From: an uncultured Rubrobacteraceae bacterium | GTDB taxonomy: Bacteria > Actinomycetota > Rubrobacteria > Rubrobacterales > Rubrobacteraceae | Assembly (NCBI GenBank): GCA_902806065.1 | Contig: CADCVE010000061.1 | Location: 1-32,460 of the forward strand | Direction of reading: 5' to 3' | DNA length: 32,460 bases | Notes under the pieces: generated by a model | Told to the model about the DNA's origin: nothing | Databases searched by the model: none | Seen by the model: only the letters and a program-made list of their open reading frames with translations | Shown: positions 17,478-24,275 of the stretch, one piece after another | How positions within the stretch are numbered: position 1 is the stretch's first letter | How the letters are laid out: every line of letters starts with the position of its first letter | Position numbers and translations under genes: made by a program

Positions 17478-17666
17478 GTTGGGTTTACGGGCAAAAGACC
17501 AGTCTCCTGACTCCCGGATCTCCACTCCCCCAACCTTCCCGCCTCTGGCGGAGCTTTTAGCTCCGTCTCGACGACGGTGGCTCTCTCGGGTTCGCTCCCC
17601 GGTTACAGTGGCGGGACCGCGCCGGACTTTCACCAGCTTCCTGGACCCCTTCACCCTTTCTAACCT
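17478..17666 (-). ncRNA. Cobalamin (B12) riboswitch upstream of cbtB
   Basis: On the minus strand the conserved core reads CTGGTGAAAGTCCGGC (complement of 17621-17636), then GCGGTCCCGCCACTGT (complement of 17605-17620). The downstream B12 box AGTCAGGAGACTGGTC is the complement of 17497-17512. These are the hallmark segments of the adenosylcobalamin riboswitch, in the right order and spacing. The 3' end is about 30 bases before the cbtB start. The predicted transcription start near 17666 fits the 5' edge. Binding of adenosylcobalamin would shut off cobalt uptake and synthesis genes together. The exact 5' and 3' borders are approximate. Confidence 0.93.
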
Positions 17667-17672
17667 TTACCC

Positions 17673-17701
17673 AGCATACAAGCAAAGCTCATGCCCGTCA
17701 A
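17673..17701 (-). promoter_or_regulatory. Promoter of the cobalamin operon
   Basis: On the minus strand TTGACG (17701-17696) is followed after 17 bases by TATGCT (17678-17673). This is a good housekeeping-type match, and it places the transcription start near 17666, just before the riboswitch core. Confidence 0.65.
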
Positions 17702-18091
17702 CGGTTCGAGAAGAAGTGGGCGGCGACGCCTGAATCCTACCAGTGGCCGCATAATCAGTGGACCCCGGAGGGAATCACCGCAGCCGTCCGCTTCATAACG
17801 CCAAAGGTATCAATGGTATTGTGAAGCCCTTGGAGTAGAACCTGCGAGCGCGTCTGTCCTCTACCGGACGGCTCGGCCGTCGCTCCATTACAGCCCGTCT
17901 TCGAGGCTACGCCGGGTAAATACTCGCCCCGGCTCCGAAGCGCGGACAGATACAACTGTGCTGGACGATCTTGCCGCCAAGAGTAGTTGAGTTGGGTCAG
18001 GGAGCGGGTCGAGGAGATAGATAGCGAATCGCTTGCGAAACGCACTGTGACCGAGGAAGCATTGCAAGCATAACCTGCTGGTCGTACGAGC
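17702..18091. other. Divergent intergenic region between the cobalamin operon and pduO
   Basis: About 390 bases with no convincing gene. A minus-strand frame at 17755-18102 stays open for 115 codons, but it has no ribosome site, no recognisable domain and mixed codon use. No second riboswitch core is visible here. Confidence 0.6.
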
Positions 18092-18120
18092 TTGCACGGC
18101 ATGATTTTTCAGGCTACTCT
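18092..18120 (+). promoter_or_regulatory. Promoter of the pduO-type adenosyltransferase gene
   Basis: TTGCAC (18092-18097), a 17-base spacer and TACTCT (18115-18120) predict a start near 18127 and a leader of about 32 bases. AAGGGG at 18147-18152 is the ribosome site, six bases before the ATG. The leader is too short for a riboswitch. Confidence 0.5.
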
Positions 18121-18158
18121 ACCTGTGGAGTTTTCCAACTTGGGGTAAGGGGATCAAT

Positions 18159-18686
18159 ATGAGTGAGGATAACCCACCGGTATCCACCGGTAGCGGCGAC
18201 GATGGGACTACGACGCTCCTCGGGGGAGGGCGAGTAGCCAAGGACGACGTGCGTGTGGCTCTCCTCGGCGACATAGATGAGGCGAGCGCCTCTCTAGGAA
18301 TAGCACGCGCCGAGACTGAGGATAAAGAGATCGGAGAACTCCTCCTCGAACTTCAGCGACTCTTGTACCGGATTATGGGAGACGTGGCGATGCCCGAGGA
18401 GCAAAACGCGGTCGGTTCCGAGGACGTCAGTCGGATCGACGAGGCGCTCGAAAACTGGAGGAAGCGCACGGAGATACCCAACGAGTTCGTGGTGCCGGGC
18501 GAGAGCAAGATGGGTGCACTCCTGGACTTCGCGCGCCCTGTAGTACGCCGGGTGGAGCGCGGCATGGTCACCGCGGGTCACGTCCAAGACCACCCCAACG
18601 CCCTTCAGGCGGTCAACCGACTCTCGGACTTGCTCTTCGTCGTGGCTCGCAACGCCGACGGCAAGAATCCCCTCTCAAGAGAATAA
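18159..18686 (+). CDS. pduO: PduO-type ATP:cob(I)alamin adenosyltransferase
   Basis: This 175-residue enzyme adenosylates cob(I)alamin to the coenzyme form. The N-terminal ATP-binding motif is GDDGTTTLLGGGRVAKDD (from residue 13). It is followed by DIDEASASLGIARAE, and a C-terminal RRVERGMVTAGH segment corresponds to the conserved Arg-rich helix of the PduO/MMAB trimer. Residues in between form the helical bundle (LLELQRLLYRIMGDVA). It is unrelated to CobO at 7778. Because the B12-dependent dehydratase is encoded about 8 kb away, its likely job is to supply or repair adenosylcobalamin for that enzyme. A promoter and a good ribosome site precede the ATG. Confidence 0.94.
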   Translation: MSEDNPPVSTGSGDDGTTTLLGGGRVAKDDVRVALLGDIDEASASLGIARAETEDKEIGELLLELQRLLYRIMGDVAMPEEQNAVGSEDVSRIDEALENWRKRTEIPNEFVVPGESKMGALLDFARPVVRRVERGMVTAGHVQDHPNALQAVNRLSDLLFVVARNADGKNPLSRE

Positions 18687-18822
18687 AGCTCGGTACTGGG
18701 GAAAACTTCACACTGCACCGGAAACCCTGGCTTCCTCTCGGTCTCGGCGACAGGATGGCAGGATTATTCTTTCGTTTTCCGTTCCTCCGCGAGACAATAC
18801 AGGATCGCTGCGCGTGCCTGCT

Positions 18823-19032
18823 TCAGTTCTCCGCGAGGCGCCGCTCCAGGTCCTCGACCTTCGCTTCTAGTTCGGCGATCCTCTCGTCCTTCTGCTTGCT
18901 CTTCTCCCGCCACTGATTACGTATGCGCTTCTCGAAAGCCACGGAGCTTTCCAGAACCTCCTGGTGCTCGGCTCGGATCCGGTCTTTCTCCTCCTCGCAC
19001 TCCCGGTGCTCGCGCTCCTCTCTCTCCTTCAT
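18823..19032 (-). CDS. Small charged coiled-coil protein
   Basis: This 69-residue ORF is almost entirely charged and helical. The second half shows a heptad-like pattern (ERIAELEAKVEDLERRLAEN) typical of a coiled coil, and the first half is Glu/Arg-rich. No Shine-Dalgarno sequence is clear upstream of the ATG; TATATT lies about six bases before it, so the message could be leaderless or the ORF may not be expressed. It lies next to the degraded transposase at 19096. I recognise no family. The composition alone could also reflect chance in GC-rich DNA. Confidence 0.5.
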   Translation of the reverse strand: MKEREEREHRECEEEKDRIRAEHQEVLESSVAFEKRIRNQWREKSKQKDERIAELEAKVEDLERRLAEN

Positions 19033-19095
19033 AGCAATATAGTCCTACCCCAGCACCACAAAATCAACGGTGGTCTCAATGGGTGAATGCACCAC

Positions 19096-19618
19096 TCGGG
19101 AAAGATTGATCCGGAGGCGCGTGTGGCGTTTACGAACGAGCAGGAGAACGAACTGTGGGACAGGTGGCGGCGCGGTGAGCCGCCTTATCGCACGGGCGTT
19201 CCACACGAACCCGTCGGCTGTGCGCGCGGTTCTGGCCAAGCATGGTGTTGTCCAGTCGTCAGCGCGTCGCCGCAGCGTCCGGCGCCTGACCGTCGAGGAG
19301 CGTGAGGAGGTCACGCGCGGGATCGCTGCCGGCTTGTCGAGCCGGGCGATTGCATCACGCATCGGGCGGTCGCCGTCGAAGGTCTCGCGGGAGATTGCGA
19401 AGAACGGCGGTCATGCCAGATATCAGGCGGCGTGCGACCGCGCCCGCCGTCCGAAAGCGACAGTACCTCGCGAAAGGGGTCGACCTACGGCAGTTCTCGC
19501 TCCGCGATCTCGAAGACATCGCCGCCCGCACAAACACCGACCCCACCGCGTGCTCGACTGGGTCAGCTCCGCCGAGTTGTTCACTCCCGCGCGCCTCGCG
19601 AGGTCACAGAGGAGAGAG
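19096..19618 (+). pseudogene. Broken IS30-family transposase, left copy, internally deleted
   Basis: Three frames must be joined to read it. The first (about 19096-19182) gives a helical segment with FTNEQENELWDRWRRGEP. After a frameshift the second (19178-19456) gives LIARAFHTNPSAVRAVLAKHG and the IS30 helix-turn-helix (LTVEEREEVTRGIAAG, then IGRSPSKVSREIAKNGG). At 19456/19457 the whole DDE catalytic core is missing, and the sequence jumps out of frame to the C-terminal end (RQYLAKGVDLRQFSLRDLEDIAARTN), which is itself broken by a one-base loss before RRVLDW-like residues. Family assignment rests on the HTH and the C-terminal motif. It cannot make an active transposase. Confidence 0.85.
19457..19593 (+). 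repeat. 137-bp direct repeat, left copy
   Basis: It matches 24112-24248 in the same orientation, with three mismatches and no gaps by manual alignment. It encodes the C-terminal end of an IS30-type transposase and begins exactly at the deletion joint of the left pseudogene. Confidence 0.92.
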
Positions 19619-20257
19619 CTAGGCCTCCCAGCGCTGGCCGATCTCCTCCCAGCTGGGTGGAGGGCCGGGCAGTTTGGGCCCTGACGGAGCGTGAAGGGCC
19701 TGGAGAAGTAACGCCAGGTAACGGTGGCGAAGCTGGCGGGTCCGCTCCTGGCCCGCGACGCGAATGGCCGCTAGCTGCTCGAGCAGCAAGGGGAGGTCGT
19801 CGACTTCGACGTCGGGACGGATGGCCCCCGCGGCCTTGGTACGCTCGAACAAACGTACGTTGAGTTCCTGTGCCCTCCGGCCGTCCCGGTACAGCTCCTC
19901 CGTAGGGGTGAAGGTTCCCGCAAGACGCAGCGTCAGCGAGTGAGTATCCGCGTCCACGACGCGACGCATGAAGTCCATGAAGGCGTTCCAGGGGTCTCCC
20001 TCGTCGGCCAGGGCCCCCTCGACGGCGGCGATGTAGCGGCTCAAGCCTTCGTGATTGAGATGCCGGAGGAGTTCCTCTTTGCTTCCGTATCTGCGGTAGA
20101 GGGCGCCGATGCCCACGCCGGCCCGCTCGGCCACCGCGGAGATCGGCGCCTTGGGATCGGCGACGAACACCTCCCGCGCGGCGTCCAAAATCCGCCCGTC
20201 GTTGCGCGCCGCCTCGGCGCGCCGGCCGCTTAGAGACGACGTCGTTTTCTCCTCCAT
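19619..20257 (-). CDS. TetR/AcrR-family transcriptional regulator, divergent from the GST gene
   Basis: This 212-residue protein has an N-terminal TetR DNA-binding domain (residues of about 17-65). It includes RILDAAREVFVADPKAPISA, the recognition helix region VGIGALYRRYGSKEELLRHL, and a helical C-terminal ligand-binding domain of the type found in many actinobacterial regulators. It is read away from the GST gene at 20373 across a region with a 9-base inverted repeat (20274-20301), so it most likely represses itself and the GST/AlkZ-like pair until an electrophile or drug is bound. Its stop codon directly follows the IS30 remnant, suggesting that it marks the left inner edge of the inserted cassette. 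Confidence 0.92.
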   Translation of the reverse strand: MEEKTTSSLSGRRAEAARNDGRILDAAREVFVADPKAPISAVAERAGVGIGALYRRYGSKEELLRHLNHEGLSRYIAAVEGALADEGDPWNAFMDFMRRVVDADTHSLTLRLAGTFTPTEELYRDGRRAQELNVRLFERTKAAGAIRPDVEVDDLPLLLEQLAAIRVAGQERTRQLRHRYLALLLQALHAPSGPKLPGPPPSWEEIGQRWEA

Positions 20258-20273
20258 GCCGCTAGCATATCAC

Positions 20274-20301
20274 TACTTGAACAGACCGCTCCGTTCAAGT
20301 A
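20274..20301. promoter_or_regulatory. Candidate TetR operator between tetR and the GST gene
   Basis: A perfect 9-base inverted repeat, TACTTGAAC, ten bases, GTTCAAGTA, lies 17 bases upstream of the regulator start. Both arms contain TTGAAC on one strand, so the site would cover promoter elements. A weaker dyad (CGGAA, seven bases, TTCCG) lies at 20313-20329 on the GST side. Confidence 0.55.
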
Positions 20302-20372
20302 AGCTCACGGAGCGGAATGTTTTGTTCCGTTATACAATGACGGTTGCCGACCCCGAACACAAGGAGGTCCCG

Positions 20373-20996
20373 ATGAAGCTTTACGGACACCCCGGCAGCA
20401 CCTGCACGCGCAAGGTCCTCGCCACGCTCGCCGAGAAGGGCGAGGAGGTCGAGTTCGTGCTCGTCGATTTGATGGGGGGCGAGCAGAAGTCCCTCGCGCA
20501 CCTCGCGCGCCAGCCGTTTGGCGTGGTGCCCGTGCTCGAGGACGGCGGCTTCGTACTCTACGAGTCCGGCGCGATCGTCCGTTACCTCGACGACAGGCTG
20601 CCGGGGGCGAGGCTCGTGCCGGCCGATCCGAGGGCGCGCGCCGAGATGGAGCGGTGGATCTCCGTCGAGCACTCCTACCTGGCGAAGCCGGTTTCGGGCA
20701 TCTTGTTCCAGAAGGTCATCGCCCCGATGCGCGGCGGGCGGCCCGACGGGGCGGTCGTGGACGAGGCCAGGGCGGAGGCGGCGCGCGTGCTCGACGTCGT
20801 AGACGCGGCGCTCGCCGGTCGGGCCTACCTCGCCGGCGACGGGTTCTCCCTGGCCGAAATCGGCTACCTGCCCGTCGTCGAGTCCCTGTTCGTCGCGGGC
20901 GAGGGTGAGCTCGTCGCCTCGCGGGAGAATGTCGCCGCGTGGTGGGACCGCGTCTCCGGGCGCCCGAGCTGGCGCCGGGTGATTGGGAAGGCATAG
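20373..20996 (+). CDS. Glutathione S-transferase family protein
   Basis: This 207-residue protein has a thioredoxin-like N-terminal domain (MKLYGHPGSTCTRKVLATLAE) with the usual cis-Pro (FGVVPVLEDGG) and the ES pair of the glutathione site (LYESGAIVRYLDD). An all-helical C-terminal domain carries GDGFSLAEIGYLPVVE, matching the conserved GxxxSxAD-like element. The overall pattern resembles phi- or theta-like bacterial GSTs. The ATG at 20373 is five bases after AAGGAGG, which decides the start. The downstream AlkZ-like gene begins 13 bases later, so they form one unit, probably controlled by the divergent TetR. Many actinobacteria lack glutathione, so the thiol used is uncertain. Confidence 0.93.
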   Translation: MKLYGHPGSTCTRKVLATLAEKGEEVEFVLVDLMGGEQKSLAHLARQPFGVVPVLEDGGFVLYESGAIVRYLDDRLPGARLVPADPRARAEMERWISVEHSYLAKPVSGILFQKVIAPMRGGRPDGAVVDEARAEAARVLDVVDAALAGRAYLAGDGFSLAEIGYLPVVESLFVAGEGELVASRENVAAWWDRVSGRPSWRRVIGKA

Positions 20997-21009
20997 CGGG
21001 GGGTCGGGT

Positions 21010-22185
21010 ATGCCTACGCGACCCCCGAAGAAGGCCGGTACCGCTCGAGACGGCGGGTCGGGCGACGTGCTCGGCCCCCGTGCGCTCAACCGCGCCACGT
21101 TGGAGCGGCAGATGCTGTTCAGCCGCCGGAAGCTGTCCGCCGTCGAAGCGATCGAGCACCTCGTCGGCATGCAGGCCCAGGCCCCCTACCCGCCCTACGT
21201 CGGCTTGTGGACGCGGCTGGAGGACTTCCGCTCCGAAAGTCTGGCACGCCTGATCGAGAATCGACAAGCGGTACGCATAGCCCTGATGCGCAACACCGTG
21301 CACCTGGTTTCCGCCCGCGACTGCCTCAAGCTCCGCCCCCTAGTACAGCAGGTCATCGAACGCGGCCTGCGCTCCGGCCGCTCCGAAAGCGAGCGTCTGG
21401 AGGGGGTGGACCTGGAGGCACTCGTCACCGCTGGCCGCGCGCTTCTGGAGGAGAGGCCGCGCACCGCGAAGGAGCTCGGAGAGCTCCTTCGGGAGCGGTG
21501 GCCCGGGCGTGAGGCCGCCTCACTCGCCCGCGCCGTCCGCCACCTCGTGCCGCTGGTCCAGGTGCCGCCCCACGGCGTCTGGGGGAAGGGCGGCCCCGCC
21601 GCCCACGCCACGGCCGAGGCCTGGCTCGGGCGCCCTCTCGACCCCGACCCTTCGCTGGAGGAGCTGGTGTTGCGCTACCTCGGGGCGTTCGGCCCGGCCA
21701 CCGTCAAGGACGCGCAGACCTGGTCGGGCCTCACACGGCTCGGCGGGGTCTTCGAGCAGCTCCGGCCGCGCCTGCTCACCTTCCGCGACGAGCGCGGCAG
21801 GGAGCTTTTTGACCTGCCCGACGCCCCGAGACCCGACCCGGAGACCCCGGCCCCGCCGCGCTTCGTGCCCGAGTTCGACAACCTGATCCTCTCCCACGCC
21901 GACCGCGCCCGCGTCATCGCCGACAAGCACCGCAGGGCGATCTCCTCGAAGAACGGCATGGTCCCGGCTACCGTGCTCGTCGACGGCTTCGTGCGCGGGA
22001 CATGGAAGACGGAGCGAGCCCGCGGGAAGGCGACCCTTGTGGTCGAACCGTTCGGGCCCTTGCCAAAGGCAGACCGCGACGCCTTGGCCGAAGAGGGGGA
22101 GCGACTCGTCCGCTTCGTTGGGCAGGGCGCCGAGGCGTTCGAGGTCCGGTTGGCCGAACCTCAGAGAGTCCCCGGGGCGTCGTAG
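21010..22185 (+). CDS. AlkZ-like winged-helix DNA-binding protein (HTH_42/YcaQ superfamily), putative DNA glycosylase
   Basis: This 391-residue protein belongs to the winged-helix superfamily that includes AlkZ, the azinomycin self-resistance glycosylase, and YcaQ. It shows RKLSAVEAIEHLVGMQAQAPYP near residues 40-61, where QAQ (55-57) fits the catalytic Gln-x-Gln motif of AlkZ-like members. The typical RNTVHLVSARDC, the LVQVPPHGVWG turn, EAWLGRPLD and the late FVPEFDNLILSHADR segment follow. Family members remove bulky alkylated bases or unhook interstrand crosslinks. I chose the ATG at 21010; an in-frame start at 20983 would overlap the GST gene. The pairing with a GST suggests defence against an alkylating toxin, which is inference. 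Confidence 0.88.
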   Translation: MPTRPPKKAGTARDGGSGDVLGPRALNRATLERQMLFSRRKLSAVEAIEHLVGMQAQAPYPPYVGLWTRLEDFRSESLARLIENRQAVRIALMRNTVHLVSARDCLKLRPLVQQVIERGLRSGRSESERLEGVDLEALVTAGRALLEERPRTAKELGELLRERWPGREAASLARAVRHLVPLVQVPPHGVWGKGGPAAHATAEAWLGRPLDPDPSLEELVLRYLGAFGPATVKDAQTWSGLTRLGGVFEQLRPRLLTFRDERGRELFDLPDAPRPDPETPAPPRFVPEFDNLILSHADRARVIADKHRRAISSKNGMVPATVLVDGFVRGTWKTERARGKATLVVEPFGPLPKADRDALAEEGERLVRFVGQGAEAFEVRLAEPQRVPGAS

Positions 22186-22366
22186 CGGAGGTGGATTCGG
22201 CCGGAACCATCCGTCGTCCTGTCCGGCTAGCCGTGCGTCTCGACTGAGCCAGCACCGACGCCGGTCGTGATCGGGCCTTGCGGTTACGATCCGAGCTACC
22301 GCTGCTGCGGATGCGGTGGAGCCCCAGGCGGTGTGGGAGTTTTCGAACCACCCGGCAAACGTATAC
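22186..22366. other. Convergent intergenic region
   Basis: This is 181 bases between two convergent genes. A short dyad (GCCGGA at 22200-22205 with TCCGGC at 22222-22227) is the only structure seen; it has no U tract and is a weak terminator candidate. Confidence 0.4.
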
Positions 22367-23239
22367 CTACGCGCCTTCTTTGGGCAAGTACAGCCGGAGG
22401 TTCGCTGCGACGACCCGGTCGAGAATCCGATCGGGAAGGATGCGCGCGAGGCGGGTCAGGAGGGCCGCGTCGCGGCCGATGGTGTAGCGCGTGCGCGGTC
22501 GCCGCGCGGTGGCGGCCTCGGCGATGATGGATCCAGCCTTGTCTGCCGGTAAGCCGGTCCGAGTGAACGCAGCCGATTGGGCGACGATGGCTTTGACGAG
22601 TCCGCCGTACCGCTGTTGCTGTTCAGGGTTCATCCTCTCGGCGAGTTCGTTGGCGGTGGCGGCGCCGCGGTCGGCCATCTCGGTCTTCACGGCGCCGGAC
22701 TCGACGACGACGACCTGCACCCCGTGCGGGGCGAGTTCGCGGCGGAGCGAGTCGCTGGCCGCCTCGAGTGCGAACTTCGCACCCGCGTAGGCGCCGTACG
22801 TGGCCATCGCGATCTTTCCGCCGACCGAGCTGATGTTCACGATCCTGCCGTGGCTCTGATAGAGGAATGGCAGCAGTGCTTGAGTGATAGCGATGTGCCC
22901 GAACAGGTTAACGTCGAATTGCCGCCGCCACTCGTCCAGGGGGAGGACTTCGACTGGTGCATTGACTGCGATGCCCGCGTTGTTGATGAGGGCGCGGAGC
23001 GGGCGGTGGTCCGGGTCGGAGGCGATGCGGTCGACGAGGGCCCGAAGGTGCTCGGGTCGCGTGAGGTCGAGGATTACCGACTCGATGCCGTCGGCCCGGA
23101 TCGCGTCTGCGTCGCGTTCGCGACGGACGCCGGCGAGGATGTGGTAGCCGCGAGCGGCGAGCTCGCGAGCCGTTGCGGCGCCCATGCCCGTCGAGGCGCC
23201 GGAGACGACCATGATCTCATTTTGATGTGACATTGTCAT
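22367..23239 (-). CDS. Short-chain dehydrogenase/reductase (SDR)
   Basis: This 290-residue classical SDR is an NAD(P)-dependent oxidoreductase of unknown substrate. The cofactor motif SGASTGMG is at residues 13-20, NNAG at 86-89, and the catalytic set is Ser138 (NISSVGG), Tyr151 and Lys155 (YAGAK). The C-terminal 50 residues are basic, as in SDRs that act on lipophilic substrates. The frame extends 12 codons upstream, where MTMSH is repeated because the operator is repeated in the DNA. A TTGACG/TATAAT promoter places the RNA start at about 23240, so ATG 23239 is the first usable start and the message would be leaderless. Control by the divergent TetR at 23295 is likely. Confidence 0.9.
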   Translation of the reverse strand: MTMSHQNEIMVVSGASTGMGAATARELAARGYHILAGVRRERDADAIRADGIESVILDLTRPEHLRALVDRIASDPDHRPLRALINNAGIAVNAPVEVLPLDEWRRQFDVNLFGHIAITQALLPFLYQSHGRIVNISSVGGKIAMATYGAYAGAKFALEAASDSLRRELAPHGVQVVVVESGAVKTEMADRGAATANELAERMNPEQQQRYGGLVKAIVAQSAAFTRTGLPADKAGSIIAEAATARRPRTRYTIGRDAALLTRLARILPDRILDRVVAANLRLYLPKEGA

Positions 23240-23275
23240 ACTAATTATTATAGGACACTCGTGTGACATCGTCAA
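23222..23275. promoter_or_regulatory. Overlapping divergent promoters with paired TetR-type operators
   Basis: For the SDR gene, TTGACG (23275-23270) and TATAAT (23252-23247) are 17 bases apart on the minus strand. For the tetR gene, TTGATG (23222-23227) and TATTAT (23246-23251) are 18 bases apart on the plus strand, so the two -10 elements overlap. Two near-identical palindromes, TGACATTGTCA (23228-23238) and TGACATCGTCA (23264-23274), lie 36 bases apart and cover the minus-strand -35 and the plus-strand spacer. Confidence 0.7.
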
Positions 23276-23294
23276 GTAAGATAAGATCGGTGTC

Positions 23295-23888
23295 GTGGTG
23301 AAGCGAGCCGAAGCTGCTGCAGCGACCCGAAGCGCCCTCGTGCGTGCCGCGTCCGAACTGCTCGACGAGGGGGGACCTGGCGCGGTGACGCTCCGCGCGG
23401 TGGGGGCCCGTGCTGGGGTCTCGCGTGGCGCGCCCTACGGGCACTTCGAGCGCAAGGAGCATTTGCTGACCGAGATCGCCGTCAACGCCTGGAACTCGCT
23501 GGCAGACAAGGTGGAACAGCTGCGGGCCGACCCGGATGCCACCCCGAGCGCACGGCTCGAGAGAGCCCTGTTGACACTCATCGAGGTCGGCCGCCGGCAA
23601 CCGCACCTGTATGCGCTGATGTTCAGCACCCCGGCGGACGACCCGGAGTCCGCTGGGGCCGCGGGCCGCTTGCAGGATCAGTTCCTCGCCATCGTCGCCG
23701 ACCTGGTCGGCGAATCCGATGCTCTCCGCTATGGCGCCCTGCTGATGTCGAGTGCGCACGGGATCGCAGCATTGGAGCTCAGCGGTCACCTGGCGAAAGA
23801 GAAGTGGAAGGTCGGCGGGGAGCAACTCGTGCGCATGCAGGTCGATGCGATCCGGTCCGGCGTCGAGAACGCCGACGCATGCCACTGA
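23295..23888 (+). CDS. TetR/AcrR-family transcriptional regulator, divergent from the SDR gene
   Basis: This 197-residue regulator has an N-terminal HTH (residues of about 10-56) with ALVRAASELLDEGGPGAVTLRAVG and the recognition region AGVSRGAPYGHFERKEHLL, then a helical C-terminal domain resembling the WHG-type TetR C-domain (LMSSAHGIAALELSGHL). The start is GTG at 23295, followed by a second GTG; no strong ribosome site is seen. It is divergent from the SDR gene, and the shared promoter region carries two matching palindromes, so autoregulation and repression of the SDR gene are likely. Its stop lies 44 bases before a hydrolase remnant. Confidence 0.92.
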   Translation: MVKRAEAAAATRSALVRAASELLDEGGPGAVTLRAVGARAGVSRGAPYGHFERKEHLLTEIAVNAWNSLADKVEQLRADPDATPSARLERALLTLIEVGRRQPHLYALMFSTPADDPESAGAAGRLQDQFLAIVADLVGESDALRYGALLMSSAHGIAALELSGHLAKEKWKVGGEQLVRMQVDAIRSGVENADACH

Positions 23889-23932
23889 ATCACCCGGCGA
23901 TCACACTGCATGTAGCGACGGCATAGCGGCGG

Positions 23933-24037
23933 TCAGCCGGCGAGGTGCTCGCCGAAGAACTAGGTCAGCTTGGCGACGGCCAGGGTGACGCTCTGCGGGA
24001 GGTCGTACGTGCCGACGTGCGTGCCGCCGCGGACCTC
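23933..24037 (-). pseudogene. 3' remnant of an alpha/beta-hydrolase-like gene
   Basis: The minus strand reads GGTHVGTYDLPQSVTLAVAKL, T, stop, FFGEHLAG, stop. The Gly-His context and the AVAKLTxFFxxHL ending resemble the C-terminus of alpha/beta hydrolases that carry their catalytic His there. A TAG replaces the expected Glu codon. The rest of the gene is absent, cut at the IS30 remnant near 24035. The family call is from memory of such C-termini and is moderate. Confidence 0.6.
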
Positions 24038-24248
24038 GGCCTGAACGTGTACTTCTGCGACCCGCACTCACCGTGGCAGCGCGGATCGAACTAGAACACC
24101 AACCGGCTGCTGCGACAGTACCTCGCGAAAGGAGTCGACCTACGGCAGTTCTCGCTCCGCGATCTCGAAGACATCGCCGCCCGCACAAACACCGACCCCG
24201 CCGCGTGCTCGACTGGGTCAGCTCCGTCGAGTTGTTCACTCCCGCGCG
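24035..24248 (+). pseudogene. Broken IS30-family transposase, right copy, 3' end only
   Basis: It reads LGLNVYFCDPHSPWQRGSN, stop, NTNRLLRQYLAKGVDLRQFS and onwards, the very typical C-terminal part of an IS30 transposase. That part includes the last catalytic region, where the expected Glu of the motif before NTN is a TAG stop. The same one-base loss as in the left copy then shifts the frame before RRVLDWVSSVELF. There is no N-terminal half. It abuts a hydrolase scrap on the left and a recombinase scrap on the right. Confidence 0.88.
24112..24248 (+). repeat. 137-bp direct repeat, right copy
   Basis: It matches 19457-19593 in the same orientation at 134 of 137 positions by manual alignment. 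Together the copies bracket the two TetR genes, the GST, AlkZ-like and SDR genes. Confidence 0.92.
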
Positions 24249-24275
24249 TGCGAGCCGAGTACGTGTCGTAAGGGG

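Noticed and set aside
17755-18102. 115-codon minus-strand frame between the cobalamin operon and pduO
   Set aside because: No ribosome site, no domain, mixed codon use; it overlaps the pduO promoter.
19073-19105. IS30 left terminal inverted repeat (GGTGGT ... ACCAC dyad)
   Set aside because: Short pairing only, and I found no convincing matching inverted end near 19618 or 24250.
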